Shown here piece after piece: positions 1-6,889 of a DNA stretch of 64,000 nucleotides. The translations under genes were made by a program, and so were the position numbers. This DNA is from an uncultured Bacteroidota bacterium. Its GTDB lineage: Bacteria > Bacteroidota > Bacteroidia > Bacteroidales > F082. Each line of letters begins with the position of its first letter. The stretch's first letter is position 1. Under the pieces are notes generated by a model, which saw nothing but the letters and a program-made list of their open reading frames with translations, ran no database searches and was not told the origin of the DNA. The stretch spans positions 1 through 64,000 of the forward strand of contig CAITDJ010000154.1 in assembly GCA_903891085.1 (NCBI GenBank), in the 5' to 3' direction.

Positions 1-28
1 TATCGGATCAAGCTAATCCTGAAAGGTT

Positions 29-43
29 GCTCTCCAGCAGAGC
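29..43 (+). terminator. Weak hairpin with T-run, possible terminator of an upstream gene
   Basis: A 5-bp perfect stem (GCTCT/AGAGC, 5-nt loop) is followed by CCTTTTTCC. It could end a plus-strand gene that lies left of the window. The rest of positions 1-107, downstream of the minus-strand hsdR stop, shows no convincing gene. The stem is short, so this is only a possibility. Confidence 0.25.
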
Positions 44-107
44 CTTTTTCCGCTTCACTTGATGTGGCAAAGTTAAATCCACTTTCTGAATTTCAACTAA
101 GAAAGTG

Positions 108-2528
108 TTAGGTGTGGTCAGAAAATGGGGAGTAGTAAAGTTTGTCCTGGTCGAGTTCTTCAACACCCGTTTCGATATATTTCGATAACACAAATTCGAT
201 GAATTCTTTTTGTTTGTTGTTGAGCAGCGCGAATATGTTCGATTGTGCAGCTGCCACCCTTGCCTCGCGGGTGATGGGTTTGATGCGGCTGTTAAACACA
301 TATTCCAACACATCGAACAAATCGCTTTTCTCCGCATCGATAAGGGTTTGAAGCATGGCTAATTCATCCTTGCCAAAACCTGCTTCGGCAAGTTTTTCGA
401 GCAAGGACCTGCGCGTGACCGGATTACTCCAGATGGTGCGCAATTCCTCCTCGCTCCTGAAAAAGTCGGGCAAGGTGCCAAACAGGTTGTTCATAAACTC
501 TTCTGCCGAAATGGGCGTTCCGTCGGCACTCCAGAATGAGGTTGAGATCATGTGTTGGATTTCACGTTCTTTGCCGTCGCGGAGTTTAACCTTTACCTTT
601 TTGATGCAAACGCAAGGCCGCTCACCGCATTTAGGGCAGGGTTCGGGCGGTTCTTTGATACATACACAAGGTGTTTTGCCACAAATATAACACGGGTGTG
701 GCGGTTCGCTGGGGCAGGCGCATGGTATCTGACCACAATTCGGACAAGGATCTTCCGCCACCGGTTCGCCATCCCATTCAGGATCTGAAAAACGCACATA
801 GGCATTCACAAAATCGTAGATCGTGAAAAACTCCTTGCCGTCGAACAAGCGTGTGCCGCGCCCGATTATCTGTTTGAACTCGATGATTTGTTTTACTGGG
901 CGCATCAATACGATATTGCGTATGTTGCGTGCATCAACGCCTGTTGAGAGTTTTTGCGAAGTGGTTAATATGGTGGGAATGATTTTTTCGTTGTCCTGAA
1001 ACTCTCTTAAAAATTGTTCGCCAATCAGGCCGTCATTGGCCGTAACACGCACACAATAATTCGGGTCTTTCGATTTCTTGTATTGGTTTACCAGATCGCG
1101 CACCGCAGCGGCATGGTCTTGCGAGGCACAGAAAATGATGGCTTTTTCTTTCTGGTTGGCTTCGTCCATGTATATTTTTACACGTTTTGCTTCCCGCTCT
1201 TTTATCTCGATGATTTTATTGAAATCAGGTTCGATGTAGAGTTTTCCTTCTTCAATTTCACCTTCAATGATCTGGTCGTCGCTGGTGTAGATATAATCGT
1301 CTATGGTGGTCTGGATGCGTTTTACCTTGAAAGGGGTGAGGAAACCATCATTGATTCCTTCTTTGAGCGAGTAGACATACACCGGATTGCCAAAGTATTT
1401 GTAGGTATCAACATTGTCTTTGCGTTTTGGGGTGGCTGTTAAACCCAATTGCACTGCCGGTGAAAAATATTCGAGAATACCACGCCAGTTTCCTTCGTCA
1501 TTGGCACCGCCCCGGTGACATTCATCGATAATGATGAAATCGAAATAATCGGGTGGATATTCGCCAAAATTTAATTGAGAATTGACAGTTGATAATTGAG
1601 AATTTCCTTCATTGTCAATTTTCAATTTTCCATTATCAATTGATGTAGACATAAAGGTTTGGAAGATTGTGAAAAAGATACTGCCATTGGTTGGCACAGA
1701 TCCTTTTTTTCTGATTTCATCGGGTTTAATGCGCACCAGGGCATCTTCAGGGAAGGCTGAAAAAGCATTGAAAGCCTGATCGGCCAATATATTGCGGTCG
1801 GCTAAAAATAAAATGCGAGGCCTTCTCAATTGATAATTGACAGTTGATAATTGAGAATTTCCTTCATTGTCAATTGTCAATTTTCCATTGTCAATTTTCA
1901 ATTGTCCATTGTTCATTGCCGTAAGGTTCCATCGGGTATGGAATAGTTTCCATGCGATTTGAAAGGCAATGGCTGTTTTGCCGGTGCCTGTTGCCAGTGT
2001 TAAAAGAATACGATCTTTATTGTTGGCAATCGCTTCTAAGGTATTATTAACGGCAATTTCCTGATAATAGCGTAGCTGCCAGGTTCCGCTTTTGTCTTCA
2101 AACGGGATGGCACTGAATTTTTCTCTCCACGCGTTTTGCACTGCAAAGGTTTTGTTCCAAAGTTGTTCGGGTGTGAGGTAACCGGCTACCAAACCTTCGG
2201 CGCCTGTTTTCATGCAGATGCTGTAAATTTCTTTGCCATTGGTGGCATAGGTGGTTTCGATCGAAAGTTTTTCGGCATATTGTTTGGCTTGTGCCACGCC
2301 TTCGCCTACACCCTGAACATCGCTTTTGGCTTCTATTACTGCCAGTTTGATGCCTTTATAAACCAAAATATAATCGGCGGTTAGTTTTTTCGATCGGATG
2401 CCACCGGTTTGTATTTTACCAGCGGTAATGTTGTATTCACGCAAGATTTTTGAACCTTCGACCACGCCCCAGCCACAGGCTTTGAGCATGGGATCGATCA
2501 GTTCGGCGCGGGTTTCGGCTTCGTTCAT
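108..2528 (-). CDS. hsdR: Type I restriction enzyme R subunit (HsdR, EcoEI type)
   Basis: Motor and nuclease subunit of a type I restriction system, 806 aa. An N-terminal PD-(D/E)xK-like nuclease lies near residues 50-70 (ADYI then IEAK at 65-68). The SF2 helicase follows, with Walker A GTGKT at 181-185, the DECH box at 335-338 and a LTATPKR motif. The C-terminal region has three tandem CPxCGxxPCxC-like modules at about 595-641, then an EcoEI-type C-terminal domain. Two in-frame low-complexity inserts, about 205-235 and 297-320, both containing KIDN-type and EGNSQLSTVN peptides, coincide with DNA repeats. They sit between helicase motifs, at likely surface loops. It is the last gene of the operon hsdM - four-helix suffix - hsdS - four-helix - hsdR. 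The start ATG at 2528 opens directly on the nuclease domain. Whether the enzyme tolerates the inserts cannot be told from sequence alone. Confidence 0.93.
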   Translation of the reverse strand: MNEAETRAELIDPMLKACGWGVVEGSKILREYNITAGKIQTGGIRSKKLTADYILVYKGIKLAVIEAKSDVQGVGEGVAQAKQYAEKLSIETTYATNGKEIYSICMKTGAEGLVAGYLTPEQLWNKTFAVQNAWREKFSAIPFEDKSGTWQLRYYQEIAVNNTLEAIANNKDRILLTLATGTGKTAIAFQIAWKLFHTRWNLTAMNNGQLKIDNGKLTIDNEGNSQLSTVNYQLRRPRILFLADRNILADQAFNAFSAFPEDALVRIKPDEIRKKGSVPTNGSIFFTIFQTFMSTSIDNGKLKIDNEGNSQLSTVNSQLNFGEYPPDYFDFIIIDECHRGGANDEGNWRGILEYFSPAVQLGLTATPKRKDNVDTYKYFGNPVYVYSLKEGINDGFLTPFKVKRIQTTIDDYIYTSDDQIIEGEIEEGKLYIEPDFNKIIEIKEREAKRVKIYMDEANQKEKAIIFCASQDHAAAVRDLVNQYKKSKDPNYCVRVTANDGLIGEQFLREFQDNEKIIPTILTTSQKLSTGVDARNIRNIVLMRPVKQIIEFKQIIGRGTRLFDGKEFFTIYDFVNAYVRFSDPEWDGEPVAEDPCPNCGQIPCACPSEPPHPCYICGKTPCVCIKEPPEPCPKCGERPCVCIKKVKVKLRDGKEREIQHMISTSFWSADGTPISAEEFMNNLFGTLPDFFRSEEELRTIWSNPVTRRSLLEKLAEAGFGKDELAMLQTLIDAEKSDLFDVLEYVFNSRIKPITREARVAAAQSNIFALLNNKQKEFIEFVLSKYIETGVEELDQDKLYYSPFSDHT
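1569..1641 (-). repeat. In-frame AATTG/TTTTCAATT repeat insert in hsdR (copy A)
   Basis: About 70 bp made of alternating AATTGAGAATT-like and AATTTTCAATTTTCC-like words around a TTCCTTCATTG centre, giving an imperfect inverted layout. On the minus strand it is open and encodes about residues 297-320 of HsdR. The same word order recurs at 1824-1917. Confidence 0.85.
1824..1917 (-). repeat. In-frame AATTG/TTTTCAATT repeat insert in hsdR (copy B)
   Basis: A second, longer copy of the element at 1569-1641, sharing the TTGAGAATTTCCTTCATTG core and flanked by extra CAATTGTC/CAATTTTC words. It encodes about residues 205-235 of HsdR, just after helicase motif I, without breaking the frame. Confidence 0.85.
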
Positions 2529-2529
2529 A

Positions 2530-2588
2530 ATTGAAAGTTGAAAGTTGAAAATTGAAAGTTGAAAATTGAAAGTTGATAATTGAAAATG
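2530..2588. repeat. Intergenic TTGAAAGTTGAAAATTGAAA-type repeat
   Basis: Tandem degenerate words (TTGAAAGTTG, AAAATTG) fill the gap between the four-helix gene and hsdR. They are the same word family as the in-frame inserts in hsdR and hsdS, here in the leader just upstream of the hsdR start. Confidence 0.8.
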
Positions 2589-2601
2589 AATGTTGCTTCT
2601 A

Positions 2602-2970
2602 TTATTTTCTTAATGATTCTTTTGACGATTTTACAATGCTTGCAAGTAGTCTGATTAATTCTTCACTATCTGAATGAATGGAGATGTAACTCTTTTCATC
2701 CAAATAATCGCTGTCTTTTAATAGCATCAACCAGTATTCGGTTTCGTTGGCTTCTTTTAGTGCAATATTCATTTTGTTGATAAAATCGGCTTTCGACTGG
2801 GCATGTTCGGCTTCTTTTACCAATGCACCAATACTTGTTCCGCTTCGCAGCACTTGCTTTGATAGCACATATTCTTTTTGATCGGCTAACAAATGTTTAT
2901 ATAGTTTAATAATGCGTAATGCGAAAGCATACGATTTGTTCATTACAATATTTTCTTTTTTTTCTATCAT
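2602..2970 (-). CDS. Four-helix bundle protein (23S rRNA IVS-protein family)
   Basis: A 122-aa protein matching the four-helix bundle family related to proteins encoded in 23S rRNA intervening sequences. Visible features are a helical N-terminus (YAFALRIIKLYKHL), the family-typical RSGTSIGALVKEAEHAQS segment (here about residues 42-59), and a C-terminal helix rich in Leu and Ser. The function of the family is not established. Translation may start at Met1 (2970) or at the internal Met10. It lies between hsdS and hsdR in the same direction, with repeat-filled gaps on both sides, so it looks like an inserted cargo gene. A regulatory or structural role in the RM complex is possible but unsupported. 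Confidence 0.85.
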   Translation of the reverse strand: MIEKKENIVMNKSYAFALRIIKLYKHLLADQKEYVLSKQVLRSGTSIGALVKEAEHAQSKADFINKMNIALKEANETEYWLMLLKDSDYLDEKSYISIHSDSEELIRLLASIVKSSKESLRK

Positions 2971-2971
2971 A

Positions 2972-3006
2972 ATTTACATTTTCAATTTTCAACTTTCAAT
3001 TTTCAA
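2972..3006. repeat. TTTTCAATTTTCAACTTTCAATT repeat at the hsdS 3' end
   Basis: Another member of the word family. It overlaps the end of hsdS, so the last HsdS residues (GQLKIES) and its stop codon are supplied by the repeat. This suggests the natural C-terminus was rewritten by the insertion. Confidence 0.75.
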
Positions 3007-4191
3007 TTGCCCTGCAAACGCCTTTTGCAACACACTCTTTTTAAGCTCTTCCAAATCTAATACTTTTTGCCGGTAAATAGCTTCTAATCTTTTAGTTTCA
3101 GCTGAAAGGGCATCAAGATTGGCGACGATGGACTGTTGTTCTGATATTGATTTCGGATAACTCACAGTTAGTTTTTCCCATTTCCCTTTATTAATAATTG
3201 GTAAAGTTGCTTGCGCTGCATTTTGCATTACTTGTTCAAAAAAGCCTTTTGTACTTAATGCGTAATAAAAAAACTTTGGAAAGAATTCCTTCTTTACTGT
3301 TAACGTATTTATTTGTTGATTGCATGAAACATCACGGTCAACAAAACCAACTTTTCCAATAGTTGCTCCAATACAGACCATAAGAATAGAACCACTTAAC
3401 ATTTTCCTTCCATTTCGTAATCCTTGCTCACTAATTCCATCATTATCATATCTGATTTCTCCATTACCTGTAATATCAATGTCAGCAGGTTTTATAAATG
3501 GAATAAAATCGCCGTAATTTGCTTTGTCTGCTGTTTTTGGTGTTGTTCCTGTTTGAGTTATTCCAATATCCATGATCATTTTTTCTTCCCAATCCCCACT
3601 TTCAATTTTCAATTTTCCATTTTCAATTATCAATTGAAGATAGCTCTCAAAAAGTTCTTTGGCATTGTTGAGGTTTTGTTCGGCATTGGCTTTTGCTGTG
3701 GCAATGGCGGCAAAGGCTTGGTCTAAAATGGAAACGATGCGTTGTTGCTCGGGGAGGGGTGGAAGAGGGATTTCAATTGCCTCAATTTGTGATTTATTGA
3801 TTGAATTGAAAACGGCTCCAGTATTTCCAACTATCTCACTTTCGTGTTTCAACAGAAAACTATAAAGAAATTCTTTATCAATAAGTTTAGTTGCTCTTAT
3901 TGCAGCAAGTCCACGTCCAATACAAATTTTTTGAGTTGCAAAATTTATAGGTCCAACAGGGGCACGAACTGACATTAGAATATCGTTTGCTTCTGCTTCC
4001 TTTGTTACTTTGGTTGTCCAAGTTGTTGGTACTCCAATATATTTTTCACCATATTCTTTTTTGCCTTGATAAAAAGGCAAACCGTTTCTGTTGTCATTGT
4101 AAAATTTACCTTCCGGTGATTGACCCGCTATTACTTTACAAACTTCTCCCAACTTTTTTATTTCCCAACCTTGTTTCATATCAGTCTTCAT
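2989..4191 (-). CDS. hsdS: Type I restriction-modification specificity subunit (HsdS)
   Basis: DNA-recognition subunit, 400 aa, with two Methylase_S target-recognition domains. Each TRD is followed by a helical spacer marked by the family motif (IPLPPLPEQQRIVSILD at about 141-157, and a diverged second copy, YPKSISEQQSIVANLD, near 345-360). An in-frame insert of the local repeat family lies at about 187-199 (ENGKLKIESG) in the central linker. Spacer length between TRDs affects the recognised gap in type I enzymes, so the insert could alter specificity; that is inference. Its ATG directly follows the TAA stop of the upstream four-helix suffix gene, which implies translational coupling. The C-terminus ends inside a repeat. 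Confidence 0.93.
   Translation of the reverse strand: MKTDMKQGWEIKKLGEVCKVIAGQSPEGKFYNDNRNGLPFYQGKKEYGEKYIGVPTTWTTKVTKEAEANDILMSVRAPVGPINFATQKICIGRGLAAIRATKLIDKEFLYSFLLKHESEIVGNTGAVFNSINKSQIEAIEIPLPPLPEQQRIVSILDQAFAAIATAKANAEQNLNNAKELFESYLQLIIENGKLKIESGDWEEKMIMDIGITQTGTTPKTADKANYGDFIPFIKPADIDITGNGEIRYDNDGISEQGLRNGRKMLSGSILMVCIGATIGKVGFVDRDVSCNQQINTLTVKKEFFPKFFYYALSTKGFFEQVMQNAAQATLPIINKGKWEKLTVSYPKSISEQQSIVANLDALSAETKRLEAIYRQKVLDLEELKKSVLQKAFAGQLKIES
3595..3634 (-). repeat. In-frame repeat insert in hsdS central linker
   Basis: About 40 bp of TTTCAATTTTCAATTTTCC and CAATTATCAATTG words, the same family as the hsdR inserts. It encodes roughly residues 187-199 of HsdS, in the spacer between the two target-recognition domains. 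Confidence 0.8.
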
Positions 4192-4749
4192 TTAATTGTT
4201 TCCTTTTTTTCGTTCCTCAAGGCGCATCCGTGTCATCCGTTCGCGGAAACCGCCTTCTTTAATAAATGCTACGCCAAGCGATTCTATTTGCCGGCGCAAC
4301 AAATAGGTAGTTTGGTTTATCAGGCTTATGGCCATATTTGCAATGGTTTCGGGTGGGCGGGTTTTCGCTAATTGCACATAAAAAGCAGCGTCGTTGTGCT
4401 CTTTTCCAAGTTTTCGCATGGCCATCACCTCTTTTGAGTCGGCTTCCCAACAGCGGTGGTTGCGGGTTCGCAGGTAATCTTCATAATCCAGCAAAAGCTC
4501 TTCAAGACTTGCTTTTGCAACATTCAACAGTTTTATTTCAAATTCTTTTGAGGTGGATGATGCAGCGCTACCCTCCGCAATATTTTGTTTTCCTGAGCGG
4601 GCTGCCTGCACCATCTGATCGTTGGTGCGATCGCCTCTTTGCAGATAGCTATGGCAAAAGTAGAAAGTGAGATCAAACACTGCTTCGGCTTTTTGATACG
4701 ATAAAAGTTTTCGGTATCCGCCACCCGGGGGTAGTAAAGATTCTGCCAT
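4192..4749 (-). CDS. Four-helix bundle suffix-domain protein
   Basis: A 185-aa protein resembling the four-helix bundle suffix family. The core contains a DLTFYFCHSYL helix, the QMVQAARSGKQNIAEGS segment typical of four-helix bundle proteins, and an ELLLDYEDYLR helix. It ends with the charged tail FRERMTRMRLEERKK. It sits between hsdM and hsdS, and its stop codon abuts the hsdS start, so its translation probably feeds hsdS. This family is often found inside operons of Bacteroidota, but its role is unknown. It is one of three four-helix bundle genes in the window; the others are at 2602 and 35628. Confidence 0.85.
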   Translation of the reverse strand: MAESLLPPGGGYRKLLSYQKAEAVFDLTFYFCHSYLQRGDRTNDQMVQAARSGKQNIAEGSAASSTSKEFEIKLLNVAKASLEELLLDYEDYLRTRNHRCWEADSKEVMAMRKLGKEHNDAAFYVQLAKTRPPETIANMAISLINQTTYLLRRQIESLGVAFIKEGGFRERMTRMRLEERKKGNN

Positions 4750-4814
4750 TTGGTTAGTAATTTATTTTAACTGTTAATTCTCCATCAACTATTTGTTTCT
4801 AACGCCTTTGCTTT

Positions 4815-4840
4815 CAGGACCCGCAGGTCCTGCAGGACTT
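4815..4840. repeat. Short GC-rich palindrome (CAGGACC/GGTCCTG)
   Basis: A 7-bp perfect inverted repeat with a 4-nt loop, followed by a partial third copy (CAGGAC), in the 150-bp gap between hsdM and the suffix gene. It stands out in an AT-rich spacer. It may be an RNA processing hairpin or a dispersed repeat; no T-run follows. Confidence 0.5.
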
Positions 4841-4901
4841 ATTTTGATAACAAAATACTAAGTGCCCTGCGATTATTTCACAGATTCTTCCCTACCTTGT
4901 T

Positions 4902-6353
4902 TCATAATAGTTCCAAAATTGAGTTTAAAATCTCAGCACTTTCTTCGTCGAGGGCTTTCATTTCAGCCAATATTTCCTGTGGCTGGCGCAACGCCGTTTC
5001 TTCTTTTTTGTTTGGGTTTTTGGCACTCAGGTCAAAAGTGCTTTGGTCAATCGTCGAAACCTTCAGATTCCATGAGTTTTCACTCTCTGCAGAGGATTTC
5101 TGCAATGTTACAAAGTCGGCTAAATCTTTTTCGCTGAGGGCATTGGTTTTGCCAAGGTTACGGTCAAGATTCAGCTGGTAGAACCAAACATTTTTGGTGG
5201 AGGAACCTTTTTCGAAAAACAAAACCACCGTTTTCACACCTGCACCAGTAAAGGTGCCGCCGGGCAAATCCAACACAGTATGCAGGTTGCAGCTTTCGAG
5301 CAGCAGCTTACGCAGACTGACAGACGCATTGTCGGTATTGCTCAGGAAAGTGTTTTTGATCACCACACCGGCTTTGCCTCCTGCTTTCAGCATTTTGATG
5401 AAGTGTTGCAAAAATAGTGAAGCCGTTTCACCCGTTTTAATGGGGAAATTCTGTTGCACTTCGGCGCGTTCCTTGCCACCAAAAGGAGGATTGGCCAGCA
5501 CAATATCGTAACGATCCTTTTCCTGCACATCGGCCAGGTTTTCGGTCAGGGTATTGGTGTGCACGATATTTGGGGCTTCCACACCATGCAAAATCATATT
5601 CATAGTGCCGATAATATAGGCTAATGATTTCTTTTCCTTGCCGTAAAATGTTTTCTTCTGCAAGGTAATGACATCGGTGGTTGTTAGTTGCTTACTCTCT
5701 TTTAAGTATTCAAAGGCTTCGCAAAGGAAACCGGCCGAACCCACCGCACCATCATAAATTTTATTGCCAATCGCAGGGGCAACCACCTTTACGATGGTTT
5801 TAATGAGTGGGCGAGGAGTGTAGTATTCGCCACCATTGCGCCCGGCATTACCCATATTCTGTATTTTGGCCTCATATAAGTGGCTCATTTCGTGCTTTTC
5901 GGCATGGGTACGAAAACGCAATTCATCAATCAGGTTGATCACATCGCGCAAGGCATAGCCGCTCTGCATCCGGTTTTTCAGTTCACTGAAAATCTCACCA
6001 ATCTTATATTCGATGGTATCGGCACGCTCAGCATCGGCCTTGAATTTTTTCAGGTAAGGAAACAACTTGTGATCGACAAAGTCTTTCAAATCATCGCCGG
6101 TCATGGCATTGTGGTCAATCTTCCCATTCTCCAGCTTCGGTGCAGCCCACATCGTCCACTGATATTCATCAGCGATGATATTGGTGTATGTTTTCCCTGT
6201 TAGCTGAGCGGCAGTAGCCTTATCACGTTCGAGGTCGTCGAGATATTTTAGGAAGAGTACCCAGGAAGTTTGTTCCACATAATCCAGTTCGCTTCCACAA
6301 CCCGCGTCTTTGTGCAGGATATCGTCAATATTCTTAAAGGTTTGTTCAAACAT
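4902..6353 (-). CDS. hsdM: Type I N6-adenine DNA methyltransferase subunit (HsdM)
   Basis: Modification subunit, 483 aa. The N-terminal HsdM helical domain covers about residues 1-150. The N6_Mtase core follows, with the SAM-binding motif I at 201-210 (DGAVGSAGFL, where many homologues have Cys in place of Val) and catalytic motif IV NPPF at 288-291. With HsdS it methylates adenines in the recognition sequence, and with HsdR it forms the restriction complex. It is the first gene of the operon. A -7-like box, TAAATTTG, lies on the minus strand at 6390-6397, about 40 nt upstream of the start. About 150 nt separate it from the next gene. Confidence 0.95.
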   Translation of the reverse strand: MFEQTFKNIDDILHKDAGCGSELDYVEQTSWVLFLKYLDDLERDKATAAQLTGKTYTNIIADEYQWTMWAAPKLENGKIDHNAMTGDDLKDFVDHKLFPYLKKFKADAERADTIEYKIGEIFSELKNRMQSGYALRDVINLIDELRFRTHAEKHEMSHLYEAKIQNMGNAGRNGGEYYTPRPLIKTIVKVVAPAIGNKIYDGAVGSAGFLCEAFEYLKESKQLTTTDVITLQKKTFYGKEKKSLAYIIGTMNMILHGVEAPNIVHTNTLTENLADVQEKDRYDIVLANPPFGGKERAEVQQNFPIKTGETASLFLQHFIKMLKAGGKAGVVIKNTFLSNTDNASVSLRKLLLESCNLHTVLDLPGGTFTGAGVKTVVLFFEKGSSTKNVWFYQLNLDRNLGKTNALSEKDLADFVTLQKSSAESENSWNLKVSTIDQSTFDLSAKNPNKKEETALRQPQEILAEMKALDEESAEILNSILELL

Positions 6354-6389
6354 AAAATCGGTCAGGTTAGATTAATGCATCATTAAAGG

Positions 6390-6397
6390 CAAATTTA
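6390..6397 (-). promoter_or_regulatory. Candidate -7 box of the hsd operon promoter
   Basis: TAAATTTG on the minus strand fits the Bacteroidota -7 form TAnnTTTG and lies about 37 nt before the hsdM start. I see no good -33 TTTG at the expected spacing. Confidence 0.35.
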
Positions 6398-6477
6398 ATG
6401 AAAATAACCTTGCGCATCATTGAGAAACAATAACACTATCCTGATTTTAGCAGAAACTGCCCTGAAGTTAACTTCTA

Positions 6478-6864
6478 CTAGTGAAAGGCCCTGAATGTTA
6501 GCGGTTCCCCCATCAGAATATCAATTGTTAAGGTGATAGTTTGCCCGTTTGACAGAAAACTGATGCGTAATTCGCTTTGGGGAGGCAGTGTTTCGATGCA
6601 CGAATTGCATAGTATCACTGAGTTTTCGATACAGGCTTTTGCATTGAACCATTCATTCAGTTTTTGAAGGTTTTCATCAGCGTAACCGGAAGGTAGTGTC
6701 GCGAGATAGCGATCAATGATTGGTCCTGTTGCTTCGAAGTTATGTTCGTTCACCAGCGCACAGAATTGCGCATCATCCTCATTTATTACAACTTCATGTT
6801 TGCACGATTGTGTGGCCAACACCACAATGATTACAATTGCCGCAATCATCAATCTGTTAATCAT
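6478..6864 (-). CDS. Small putative lipoprotein of unknown function
   Basis: A 128-aa protein starting at the ATG at 6864 (MINRLMIAAIVIIVVL), a hydrophobic export signal followed by ATQSC. The lipobox is weak, since Gln at -2 is unusual. The mature part is acidic and Cys-containing (KACIENSVILCNSCIETLPP), with two cysteines in CNSC, and ends in a predicted beta-rich segment (LRISFLSNGQTITLTIDIL). I do not recognise a family. The reading frame stays open upstream into uvrA, but the signal sequence and the lack of overlap support the 6864 start. It follows uvrA in the same direction after 25 nt, so it may be cotranscribed. Confidence 0.65.
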   Translation of the reverse strand: MINRLMIAAIVIIVVLATQSCKHEVVINEDDAQFCALVNEHNFEATGPIIDRYLATLPSGYADENLQKLNEWFNAKACIENSVILCNSCIETLPPQSELRISFLSNGQTITLTIDILMGEPLTFRAFH

Positions 6865-6889
6865 ATTTGTAAATTTTATGAATGCCAAA

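Noticed and set aside
1-111. Open plus-strand frame at the left edge ending near 111
   Set aside because: Short, no start in view, and no family resemblance; cannot be told from chance.
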